Shown here: piece after piece, positions 29,979 to 41,578 of the stretch | Layout: the number at the start of each line of letters is the position of its first letter | How positions within the stretch are numbered: position 1 is the stretch's first letter | NCBI GenBank assembly: GCA_001949185.1 | Contig: BDGG01000002.1 | Location: forward strand, 2,308,467-2,372,466 | Length of the DNA: 64,000 nucleotides | DNA from: Ramazzottius varieornatus | Lineage: Eukaryota; Tardigrada; Eutardigrada; Parachela; Ramazzottiidae | Reading direction: 5' to 3' | Translations under genes and position numbers: made by a program | Notes under the pieces: generated by a model | What the model saw: only the letters and a program-made list of their open reading frames with translations | Told to the model about the DNA's origin: nothing | Database searches by the model: none

Positions 29979-32900
29979 ATGCCGGCCTTGATGATGGACT
30001 ATTCCGATTACTTAAGCACTTGCAACAATGGCTCATCTAATCTTAATCCCAATGGCTTCTCGGTGAAGAACCTTCTCCATACCGGCCAAGACATGCCATC
30101 CGCCGCGGCTTATCAGTATTCCTATGCGGCAGCCGCTGCCGCTGTCCAAGCAGCCGTCGACCCTTACAATAACCCACAAGATGCTTACAACTATTCCAAC
30201 TATAACTATTCGACCTCTCCTTATGCGTCGCATGGAATGTCGGTTCCACAAAACTCTAACTTCAACTCGTTGTATAACAGCGCTTACCTGAGTTCGCGCA
30301 ACTCTAGCGGGGTCAGTGGTTCCGGTTCTTCGTCCGTAGCGCATCTTCCCCTGACGTCACCGCATGTCCAGCAACTGTACGACCTGAAGCCTCCCACCAC
30401 CACAGCCCTCAATGCCGAAGCACTTATCAACGAATTAACCAGTCAAAGTGGGAATGATAAGCGTAAGTATGACTTTAATCTCTTGACATTCCCAAGTGCG
30501 CGCCTATAACTGTAAAAGGTTCTGTAAAGGCTCTAAACAGCTCCTTTTCACCGAGATACGTAGGAGTACCCATACAACAAAATCTATCTCACTTACCGAT
30601 AATCACTTGATAACGAGCTGTTACTGTACTTCGCCAGGATATTTATAACCCTGTTTCGTTATAGTTTGACAGTCGCTCTACCTTCAAACTATTCGCTAGT
30701 AACATGATTAGTTAGTCGCTGCAGAGCTCGGCGTATCCGTATCGGTTGGTGATCCATCAGTAATTTGTTCTTCCTGTTGAGTTTAGGAAAATTGAGCTTA
30801 GAAAAACAACATCGAGTGTTTTTATATTATTGCTTTACTACTATCGCGGAGTAATACTGTATTTTGTCTTCCATTGTGCTTGTGATAGAGGAATACTGAC
30901 TAGATGATTCAGGTCAGTAAGAATACGATGGTGTAAGGTTGGAATGCCACGCTCCAGTTGTAAAAGGTTCCGGCAAGTGGAAAGAGAAGTGGCCTTTTCA
31001 GATTTTCCATTTCAATTTCCGCCTTTGTAGGCCAACTGTCTCAAAAGTTGCCCGACGAATAACCCGAATCCTGCCAGTTTTTTCCTATTCTGACATATAT
31101 TTTGACAGTTTCAGCTATAGGTTACAGACTCGGTTGTTTTACAGATTGTCGGAGTTGGAGTTTAGAACATAGCGTGAGACATTTGTCGGGTAAATTGAGA
31201 AGGCCCGGTCCCACTTGTATTTTGCCATTAGTAATATGGATCATATTTGTGGAGAGGAATTAGCAGATCCGCCGCGCGTGGCTCCGACCACAGTATATTC
31301 GCGGTATAATTATAGGAAAGAGTAGCCGCGGACGCTACACTTGACATCAGTCCTTGTGCGTCCTCCGGTACGGCACAGTAGTCATCTCTACCATGCAGCT
31401 ACTGTATAGTGATATGGCTCACCGAGAAGAGATAGTCAAGAGCCGCGCCACTTTAACCTCCTTTTTGTCTTTCGGAACAAAACCGCACTCCGAATGCCGA
31501 CATTCAATATGCCTTAAGCTCCCCTACTTTGCAGCCATACCGCAACGACCCTCACTACATGAAAAAGAACACAACTTGAGGAATACAAAAAACTCAATGA
31601 GCGGAAATGTAACCTCTTGACAATTAGCAACAGTCTGAAGAGAACAGTCTTGTGTCTTTTTCAAGTAGCCTTGCGCGTGCCATTGTTGACTGTGGTTTCG
31701 CTAGACAGGAGATAGGAACAGAGATCCATTCACGTGTGTGATCAAAATTAGAAGAAAACGATTTTTAGCTACCCACAACTTTTACAAAGGAAGATGTCAC
31801 ATTCGACCTTTACCTATTTGTCCACTGACAGTGACACTTCGTTGATCGAACGAACGAGAGAACCTGTTGGACAAAGTCAGCGTCTTTAGACAGCTGCATG
31901 TTACCGATTACACACGGTGAACCACGCTGGCATTTCTCTAATTGATTACCGTTTTGTTTTGGTAAAGATCAACGTCATCGTCTGAAGGGTAGGACAGAAA
32001 TTAGGCATGTTGATTTTTCAGCTTGTGGCCAGTGATTGAAGGTAGCAGCAGCCAGGGAGATGGAGGAGAAGTGGTGCAAGGTGTTTGTCGCCATGACTTA
32101 GAATTGACAAAGATGAATGTTGTCTTAATGGGCGAGATTATGATCTTATTGTGGTGTACCTTCGTTTGAAGATATTCAGTTTCGAACGAAAAGTTTTACG
32201 GGCATTTCCAATCTGGCACACGCCAGTCTTTAACGGGCGAATGACGACCGGCCGATGCGCAGGTTGACTTTTCCTCTCACTATTGGCCGTGCTGTGTGTC
32301 TTGTACGGGACCGGGCTGAACGGGCTTAATGGACGATGTGTTTGCCTTTGTAAAAGCCAGTTTGTAGAACTTGAACTAAATTATCCGAGATTATTGAGAC
32401 TTTGAATCTAACGGCGACGACGAGTTTCCAAAGCATGAAAATTCCTAATGCGATTATCTGTTTTATGCCGGCATTAAACAGGCTCTAGCCGGATGTGGCC
32501 GGGCTTTTAGAACGCCATGCTAAGGCGTAGTACTGCACTGTAACGAATACAAGCAGTGCGCCAATCAATATTCTCACAATGTCTTTATACGTATTTTAAA
32601 GATGGGAGGGGGGCATACAAGTACTTTTTGCAAAAAGCTGAAGATATCGGGAACAAGAGCTGCGATGCGGTAGTTATCATAAAATTTATTTTTCTCTGCC
32701 TTAACAGCCCGGTGCAGTGATCTAGTACAGTGGTCGTCACATTATTTTACCGACAACCAACGACAACCAATTGTCTCGTGATCACCGCAAGGAATGAATT
32801 TTTTAACACTGTAGTACCCCTGCGAGCTTCTTGTACTGCCGTTTCTCTACAATTTCGTCAAACTGGATCTTCCTCTACTCCGCCGTGACCATCCACGCTT

Positions 32901-34686
32901 TCAAGTCCAGGCCGTTAACCGGTCGTAGTTTTTGTTCGTTGCGCAAAGCCCGAAAGTACCGAGGAAGACGACCGGACTGATGGATATCATTTGAACTGTT
33001 GATTGAGTCGCCATTTGGGCTTCGTGATTCGTGAATGAAGCTCGGTAGTTCACAGTTTGGTGGTGTGAGAAGACAGAATGAACTGAATGCACCAGTTATT
33101 CTACTGCGGTGGGTGCAGCTGAACCGGCTCCTCCATGTAACCTTATGTTAATAGCGTGCATTTCCTCCGTCTCAAACAACAAACTTGAATGAAGATGACT
33201 TTAAGCAATTTGTTCAATGACCGGTTTCGTCGTTAAGCTGCTCACCCGACAGCTCGTGCTGCGACTGCCGGACAAGAGCTAGCTCGGCCATACCTCCTTG
33301 ATAATCCTCTTATTGCCAGCAATCTAATCGCTTATACAAATATGATTCAAGCAACAATATCCTTCACAGTATTTATTATACACTTAAGCGGTTTCGACTT
33401 TTTCATCTTCGCCGTATTTCGATAAAATACATCGAAAGTTTCAACAACGTTTCTTTCATCATAAGTACTACATACAAGCATTACAAGCGTAAACCAAAGC
33501 GTAATTTTCTGCACTGTTCCTGAAAGAAAGATATCCGTACAGCAGCGTTCAAAGTATGTTCGGACTGAATATGTGTAACTTAACTGAACATTGCGTAGAT
33601 AAACGAACAAATTCGTTTCCACGAACGACGACTAATTTTGATGTTTGACGGGATGTTTAGATAACCGCGGGAGTCACGGAGATGGCATCGACCATCATTT
33701 CAAGTCAAAATTGGATCACAGTGGGCATGCGCATCACAACTCGCTACAAGCCTCGCACCATCATCGTGGCAACTCAGCGGCCGTAGCGGCCTACCAACAT
33801 CTCCACCATCAGAACAACGAGCCATGCCTCTTGAAACAGCGGCAACGACGGAAGCCCCGAGTCCTCTTCTCCCAACAGCAGGTCCACGAACTAGAAAAGA
33901 AGTTCCGCTCTCACAAATACCTATCCGCACCGGAACGCGATGGCCTTGCACAAGCCCTTAAGGTGAGCTATCCAACTCTGCTTTCCCTGCAGTCTCTGAC
34001 ACGTGGGCAAATGAACTGAACTACATCGCTGCATCAAGTGACGTACGTTTCCAGAGATACTGGCTCGAAGCATGCGCCACTCCGAAAAATGGTTGTGTCC
34101 CGTTTGGTTGTTTCCCAAGTGGCGCGCGATCCTGTGTGATTTGCTGAAAGCGAGCGCCACATGAGACAACTATCAGGTTTAGCTAATTGGCCCGCAACTC
34201 ACCTGCAGTATCTAAAAACGCTCAAAGTTGATCGGGTCTAACCAGTGGGATCTTTTTCAGCTGACGCCTCAACAAGTGAAAATATGGTATCAGAACCGTC
34301 GCTACAAAAGCAAGCGGCAGACTCAAGACAAGACGATCGAGCTGGCGACCCAAAGTCTAATGAACCCAGGTCCCCGTCGCGTAGCTGTCCCGGTGTTGGT
34401 CAAAGACGGCAAACAGACGGCTGTCGGCGTGGCAGTCCACCAGCAATCCCAGCAACAGTCATTATCCAACGCAGTCCAGGCTCAACCGGAGGGCGCCTCG
34501 CCTTCCTCACATTCCACAATCTCCTGCAGCAGCACGACCTACTCTCCCCCCAACTACACCACATCCTCCTACACTGGCTCGAATAACTACGCTCTAAATA
34601 GCGGCGCTGCTTCCGCCGCGGCACTGACCGGAAAGAGCCCCTATGGCGAATCGGAGAACCAACCGTTGACGTCACCCAGTTGGTAA
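29979..34686 (+). CDS. tin: NK2-class homeobox factor, Nkx2-5/tinman (NK4) type
   Basis: Exons 29979-30462, 33661-33962 and 34261-34686 give 403 residues. A TN (tinman/eh1-like) repressor motif, GFSVKNLL, lies at 26-33, followed by Ala/Tyr/Asn-rich and His-rich stretches. The homeodomain spans about 224-283, begins [10 protein letters not shown] and has the NK2-class tyrosine at position 54 (NRRYKSKR), continuing QTQDKTIEL as in Nkx2-5. An NK2-specific domain, [13 protein letters not shown], lies at 301-313. Homeodomain position 49, almost always phenylalanine (WFQN), is tyrosine here (WYQN). The second intron splits the homeodomain between residues 39 and 40. The first intron (30463-33660, 3.2 kb) is exceptionally long for this window and is the obvious place for enhancers. 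The product is a nuclear DNA-binding transcription factor; NK4 orthologues pattern mesoderm and heart or pharyngeal muscle. Start chosen at the first ATG before the TN motif. Confidence 0.92.
34071..34178. repeat. Palindromic hairpin repeat, copy 6 (intron)
   Basis: CATGCGCCACTCC (34071) is followed about 40 bp on by GTTGTTTCCCAAGTGGCGCG, a short loop, and GCGAGCGCCACATGAGACAAC, which pairs with it. The layout matches copy 5. It lies in the 298-bp homeodomain-splitting intron 33963-34260. Confidence 0.75.
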
Positions 34687-35338
34687 CTGGATCGCGTTTC
34701 TTCTTTGCAATTCGGCGCGACGACGGTGACATTCTTTTCCGGAGACGAACGGCAAGAAAGATTCTTTCCTTGTATTATTCTTCCTTGTTGCATCAGATGT
34801 GGCTGGTTTCTAAATGGGGGAAAGGCAAAAGGGATGTGTGCCTTTGGCATTCAAGAGTGTTTACCAGATGGATTTTGTTACTGCTTTCTTATGAAAAGTC
34901 CACATCACTCGCATTCTTGTCAACACCGTACATCCAAAGCCGGCCTAATCCAACCACCGGCTATTCTTGCGTCTCTAGCATTCACTGAGGCTTGAGACGT
35001 GCCTTTTTAATTTCTGACTTGCACTGGCCTTAGTAAATAACAGATTTACAAAATGTCCATATCTTCTTCCATTGAAAATTCTTTACCGGTCTGACTTATC
35101 TTTGCTTGCTCTGCATAATACTCGGAACAATTCTTCAGCTCAAAGTCTAATACTTTCTCTGAACCGTAACATATTTAATAAAATATTCAACATCGTCGTT
35201 CACCGATTTACTCATGCTTTATTCGGTCTTAGAAATCAAGAAAAATGGTCGTTGTCCCTGAGAAATATACGAAGAGTTTTGGCTGGTCGAAAACCGTTAA
35301 ACGAAGTGACGGGAGACCAGTGGAGAAACGTACAGAAT

Positions 35339-35407
35339 GGTTGTACCAAGTGGCGTACCTGATCACTGTTATTGACTGGGAACGCGCGTCACTTACAAAA
35401 AACAGCC
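35339..35407. repeat. Palindromic hairpin repeat, copy 7 (intergenic)
   Basis: GGTTGTACCAAGTGGCGTACC pairs with the GCGCGTCACTTACAAAAAAC arm across a loop of about 25 nt. A lone right arm, GAGCGCCACTTGTGG, lies at about 35609. This is the one well-formed copy found outside an identified intron, downstream of the NK gene stop codon. Confidence 0.65.
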
Positions 35408-35840
35408 TTGTACATTTTGCTGGTCGCTTCCGATGTGTATCATGGCGGTAGAATATCCGATCTGACTTCGGTGTCAAAAGACACACTTGACAAGGTGCAC
35501 ATCCTATTTCGAGAACAAGTAGTCACTCTTTCGTCTACCTTCTCGTTTGTCTGAAGTTCGCAATGCTACTAACCCTGCACCGAAAACTCAAAAGACATCC
35601 GACGAGCGCCACTTGTGGTCGAAGTTCAAATGGGCCCGATGTTCCCATGCGAAACACGGGTAGAATTTTGTGATTATAGATTCAGCGGTTGTGATAGTGT
35701 AAAGAGTGCGTGGGGAACACCTCATCAATTACCCTCGTCGTAGACACCAGCCTGACACCCTCAAGTGCATGCACAGTCTTCCCTTCAAGACCGATGGCTT
35801 CCAGCTTCCGAACTCGTGCCTTATGGATGGAAACCAAACT

Positions 35841-35872
35841 ATTGGAACCAAACTTTATTGGAACCAAACTTT
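35841..35872 (-). promoter_or_regulatory. Tandem-duplicated poly(A) signal downstream of F-box gene
   Basis: The 16-bp unit ATTGGAACCAAACTTT occurs twice head-to-tail. On the minus strand the unit junctions create AATAAA twice (35854-35859 and 35870-35875), about 200 bp beyond the F-box/LRR stop codon at 36073. They are plausible polyadenylation signals of that gene. Confidence 0.5.
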
Positions 35873-36072
35873 ATTTGCAAAATCGAAACAAATTCAAATG
35901 CTTACAGCCACACAACGAATAGGCTTGCTTCCATCCTCGAATAAGGAGGACGTAATAGAGAAGACTTATCCAGTTTACACGGCAAAAAGGGACATTTCTC
36001 TCAGGTTGCTCGATAAGATGTTTTGGTAATATGATAACGGTACCACCAATAAGGATATTTGGGTTGCCTTGG

Positions 36073-39000
36073 TTAATTGAAGCGAAGGTCTTTGAAATAA
36101 GGAAGTAAGGGAAGGATGGTGGTGCTGCAGTTGACAGTGGTGCGTACAATAGCACGTCGGTGGGCCCGCTCAAAGTTAGACTTGACCAGTTCGAAGTACT
36201 CGCCATCGCTCAGTGTCAGACTGCGCAGCTTGCTCGCTTTCACACGTAGGGTGTCGATGAATTTGCTGCTCTTGTCACTGAAGCGTAGGGTCTCCGGGTC
36301 CCACCGGATCTCCAGTCGTTCGATTTGGGGGCAGTTGACAGCCACACAGTCGATGATCTGGTCCACATGGATCTTCGAACTGACTCGCGTGATTGTCACG
36401 ATCTTTCCTGTCCCCATAATCAAAATCCTACAATAGAAATTGACTGTTCAAAAATGCCAACGGATCAGAAATGAAGGGTCTGGTGCAAAGAACGAAGAAG
36501 GAGTCCATATCGTACAGCATAGAATCAAAAGCTCAAAAGAATCGGTGTCGAGTGAAACAGTTTAGGGACGTCGCCATTTTATACAATGAAAGAAAGATCT
36601 CTTTCTTGTTCCGTACTGACTTTATTTTCCTGAGGAAAGGTACAGACTGCGTCCAGAAAGTCTCCACCAGCCAAGGTATACCAGCCAGGTTCAGTCCCAG
36701 AAGCTGATTTCCATGCGCCTCCAAGAACTTGAACAGGTACTCTTCCGTCAGATTGTCGCAGCTCTGAAGGTCGATAGCAACGAGGGATTTAGCCAGCCCA
36801 CTTTGCATAATGCTATCCAGTACCTTGAAAAAATCAAAGTTTTCTGTATGTGCAATGAGATGGGATTGACTGTCATCCAAGTCTTCGGAATCCTGGAAAT
36901 CTCACACTTGATTTATGCTGGGATATTCAGCAGCCTAAATTTGGGTCTCACCTGGTTGTCAAAGCCGTCCACATGGCCTGCACAAAACCACTTGAGATTT
37001 TTGATGCGACCGAGAACATCGATCAAAGCAGCTGAAGTGATTTCACAGGATGTAATGTCCAGCTCACTGACACGACTCTTTTCCCACTCAGCGTCCTGAA
37101 AGTGTTCGCTCTTGATACCTGCAAACAAAACACACGCTCTTCACCACGTTCGGTTCTTTGCATCGATCGAACTGAACTTGCCGGAAAGGCTTTCGGCACT
37201 TGCCTGTTTGCTCCATGAGCAGACAGCTCAACTTCCGGCATCGTTGCAGGAGGGTCTTCAGCGAGGTTCCGGTGTACTTCGTGCAGAACTTGATGCACAA
37301 GCACTCCAGATGAACACAGTTGCTGGAGATGGCTTCAATATGGTTGTCGTCCAGGAACTTCACCCCGAAGAAATTGATGACGCGGAGGTTGGGCACGTGG
37401 CTCTTCAGCTTTGTGATTTGGACTGTCTCGTGAACTTCCTCTTCTTCCTCCGACACTTTTTCGTACGTCCCTAAAAATGTCACCTGCAGGTTAGGTCTGA
37501 CGATTATCTGACGATTACGATAGTCAATTTAGGCGCCAACAAGCCGTAGAAAAACGATGCATCTGAAATCCTCCCGGTTAGGCACCTCGTACGTGTGTCA
37601 TATTTGTGCTAAACGTCCTGGCTGAAAAACCTGGGGATTGTTCTATCTTTCACAGTTCTCACCGATTAGCTGCAAACACTCCACCGAGTTGATGAAGTTA
37701 TAAATTTTGCGCATGAAGCCTTCCATGAAGATGACGTCAGACAGACAGATGTTCAGAGTTCGCAGCTTTGACGGAAAGGCGTTGAGGTCGTTAAAGTCAT
37801 GAAGCTGCATGGCGTTGGAGAAGTCCAGGACGAGATGGACCAAATTAGGGCATTTATTGGCCAGCTCGTGGAAGACCTGAGCGGTGATAAGCTCGATGGG
37901 CAACTCGATGCACTTGAGTTGGGCGCCAAAGCGGCTGGCTATCAAGTGGACAGCTGTGTCGGGAGGGGGAGCAGCCACTAGCCCGCCGTACTCTGGCCGT
38001 AGCGACACCGACGACCATAATCGATTATCATACGCTAATTGCCGCCACTTGCGATTGACCTGTGCCAGTCGGCAAATTTCCTTGTGCTCCAGGAAGCCCA
38101 GAATATGCAACAGCGTCTTGTCCGGAAGTTTGTCGATTGTCTACAGAAACGAACGACAGCATAATGAAAATTCCATATCAGCCCCCGAGTTGGTGGCGAA
38201 AAGTTCTTGACTGCACTCGCAGCCTCTAATAATTCAGAAAGCACTAGGGATCACTTCAGTGCAAACTATCGCAAGTTTCACCCAGATTGCATACGTACAG
38301 CGCCTTTTTTCTACTAATGTGGTCCCATATTGATATTGTTTTCTGAGTTTCGAAAGACAATGAGTCTAATTTTAATCAATGACAATGAGATCGTTCAAGT
38401 CGTAGAACTATTGAAGGTCTTAACTGCAACGTACCGCTTGCCGCGGACTAGGCTCCCCGCGGTCTTTGGGTGCCATAACAATGTACTCGTGTTGTCGTAA
38501 GTAGATCAATTATTTACCAAAAACGGCAGATAGGAAATATCAACGGATCAAATTTCGAAAGATAAGATGATCGGGGAAGGGAATTTGATAGGCATGGATT
38601 AACTGTTAGAAAAACGAAGCTGAGAACCCTCCGCTCCTTCTCTTCGCGTCTGGCTCTGTGCGGTTGACAAGTCTGAAACGTCTGTTTGAATCGCTTACAA
38701 AGTATATGAAGTCATGCTTATCCCAACAGCTCGAAATAGATTTTTCTGAATTATGTTGGACCGTCTCTCTATGTATGCGGGGGATCTGCTGCTGCTCCTC
38801 TTCGCGAACCACGCGGAACTCAGCAAGCGAGCTTCCGCTTATGCGGACAACCAGCTTTCTGTGCTGGCGAGCGAGATGTTTTCCTAGCTAGAGTTATTTT
38901 TGGAGCTTACTCTAAGTTAACCGGTATTACACTCACAAACGCAGCTATGTATGCCGTCCTGATCGTAACCAGTTCCGTCGGTCAGAAACCTATCGGGCTG

Positions 39001-39913
39001 TTTTAAGACAGGAGAACCTTAATTGTAGAGGATCTGATTTAGGTGAGCCTATCGATAAATACGAAATCCAGTGCCGTATTACGTCCCAAAATTTGTGTAC
39101 GTTATTCGAGCTGAATTAACACTGATGAAGCATGACTGTCGTCCGCATCAGTGTTAATTCCCCTCGAGTGACGTACACAAATTTTGGCAGGTAATGCGGC
39201 AGCAGAGTCTCCCAATGTGAATGTCCATTAACTTAGAATCGTGATTTTAAGTTCCGCTTGTTAGTCAGCCAGACGACTTAAATCCTGCAAAATATGCGTC
39301 TTTTTTACAATACGTTCTTCTGACTGATCCTTGATACCGCAATCAACCGTAACACCCATTGCTTGCTGGGGACTTCCTCTGCCGAATACCGAGCTAAAAC
39401 GCTTTGACCAAATGAAATTTGAGGCATGCACATTTCCGAGTATTTCAGGGTCCAGGAAGATGTCTATGTTTTATTGTGCCCGCATGTGCAGAACAACGAC
39501 CACGCCCACAAACCGACTTCCTGGTTCGAACCGATAAGTGATCATGCAGTGTTAAACGTTAAAGACCATTCAGGAAATTCTTGCCGGAATCGACTATCTG
39601 GTAGAGCAGACAGATTTCTGCTCCTGTGTACAGTACAATCCAGTTTTTTCCTGGTTTTATCTCGGTGAGAAATAACCTACCTGACTAGAAAGAGAAAAAG
39701 CCTTACCGTGTTTGAATGCATGGAACGAAAAGGTTTTTGTTGCTGCATGATCTGATGTTGCAACTGGGTGCTGCGTCGTCGAGAGCCAAAGTCAAAACCC
39801 TCCGGTCCATCTTGCACGGCGCCGTTTCCCTGCACCCCATAACTCGACCGTCGGCGTTCCTCGTTTTGACTGGGACGACCCCCTTGCATCGATTCAACGG
39901 CTAAGCTGAACAT
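36073..39913 (-). CDS. F-box and leucine-rich-repeat protein
   Basis: Exons 39913-39707, 38140-37663, 37470-37204, 37118-36952, 36892-36621 and 36427-36073 encode 581 residues. An N-terminal region of about 69 residues rich in Gln, Arg and Ser precedes the F-box, which begins TIDKLPDKTLLHILGFL and continues CRLAQVNRKWRQLAYDNRLW. The rest is LRR-like, with segments such as LVHLVLDFSN, LRVINFFGVKFL, VSELDITSCEIT and LVAIDLQSCDNLTEEYL. The protein is expected to be the substrate adaptor of an SCF (Skp1-Cul1-F-box) ubiquitin ligase; the substrate is unknown. It resembles FBXL proteins generally, but no specific orthologue could be named. Intron 3 uses a GC-AG pair (CAG|GCAAGT at 37203-37198), needed for frame continuity. 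Intron 1 is 1.57 kb and contains a 130-bp palindrome. Confidence 0.82.
39072..39201. repeat. 130-bp palindrome in F-box gene intron 1
   Basis: The left arm (39072-39127) starts TGCCGTATTACGT and contains CAAAATTTGTGTACGT, then GAATTAACACTGATG. The right arm (39146-39201) is its complement with a few mismatches. The loop is 18 nt. It is a fold-back element with long arms, of a different sequence from the other palindromes here. Confidence 0.88.
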
Positions 39914-41578
39914 GGCGGCAGGACAAAACTTTTTGGTATCTTGGAACCACGAGCAATCAGTCAGAAATTAGTGCCAAATTAGTCTCCCTCAACTGAAAAA
40001 ATACACACGACCTAGAAAAAATTCTGTACTAACTTTGTCAAACACGAGCAAAATTCGGTAGGAGAAAGTTTTGCTGTGCTGTGCTGTGAAATGAGAAACT
40101 GGAAGCCAGTGACGAAAAATTGAGCGTTGTGATGGGAGAGTGTCGGCATGCATTGACATGTCATTACTTGTACAAGAACTACAGTATTTGTTTACTTCGT
40201 CGAGGTCTCTCTCTGTAATGAACTGTTCGCGCTGATCATGAGCTCCCCGACTTGCCGGCTTCTTGAAAGTTGATACATATTCGATACAGCGCTTGCTTCC
40301 ATCCGTCAATTGGAACTGTTCTAAAGTAGTATAGCTACTTCACACATCTAGGCTATACGAGTCCTGACATTCCGGCACTGGAGCACAAAAAGCCAAAGTG
40401 CTTGGCGGATCGTAATTTCATACTTAACAAACCGGACCAAAGGATTCCAAAAGAACCCCCTCGGGTTTCAGATACAACTTTCATACATTCAGATTCAACT
40501 TACGGACGATAAGGGAGATTTAGAGCCTGGGCTGAAAAATCATTCGTTGGAAAAACATTTTAAAATATATGGAGAGAGGTTTTTTGGAGTGCTAAGCGTT
40601 TTTGAAGAAATTATGTGGAGTTTATTCCCCATTGTACATTTGACTTTGACTTCAGCAGTGGATGACGGAGGCATGTCTAACTTACTGCCCAGGTCGAGTA
40701 GAAGGAAGTCGAGCCTGCCCGCTGTCACGACTGGAGAAAAATTTCATTTTTGCACAAAGGGGAAGTTCGCAAGTGACACGGGGTGACAGTAGCTGGTGCA
40801 CTACCTATAATCACCAGCCGGATTTTGAAAACTTTATTGTTTCTTCTCCGCGTTTCCATTTCTGATAAAACTTAGCTTTCACTCTCTATTCCCTTCGCAT
40901 TCTAGTTGCTTGTTGTCGGAGCGCTAAAAAATCATCCACCCCAGATATACGATCGGCGCGGACAGCGCGAGGATAACATCTCGAAATGCGCGAGTTTACG
41001 AGGAAAACTGAAAAACAACTTTTCGCATTTTTTCAAAAAATTATCTCTTCGTTTGCTCAAGTACTAGGTACCTCAGCTTCTAAAGATAAAGGTTACAAGC
41101 GACGGTCTATCTCCTAGAAGCGTACTCTGCAAACTAGTACTTTCAGGTGGTCTTTGCCTCAAAACTTATCGAACTCCCTGTTTACCGTTTGAAAGTGCGT
41201 TGCGGAGATGAGACTCTGAACGGTTCTCTACTCCAGGTGGCGTATGGCAATCAGCATTAGACAGAGCTACCTGGCGAACGCATCAGCGCATAAGATACAT
41301 AGTACTAGAAGTAGTACTATGCAGCATGCTGGGGAGTATCGATCAACTCCAAGCAGCGATTATCTTCACCCCCCCCCCCCCCCCCANNNNNNNNNNNNNN
41401 NNNNNNNNNNNNNNNNNNNNNNNNNNNNNNNNNNNNCCCCCCCCCCCCCCCGACTGAAGTGTCTAATAATAAGATTCACATAACTGAGGTGAAAAATTTG
41501 AAAACCGTTTCTGTTCTAGATCTCGTCTGACCACGAAGCTCATTAGAAACCCGAGAGCACGTCTTGCAAGCTTGGAGA
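39914..41578. other. Intergenic region containing assembly gap
   Basis: No gene was recognised. A 10-bp-arm hairpin (CATAGTACTA/TAGTACTATG) lies at 41298-41321. Near 41369-41451 the sequence contains a run of 17 C, a 50-N gap (41387-41436) and 15 C, so a homopolymer or simple repeat of unknown length is unresolved here. Confidence 0.6.
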
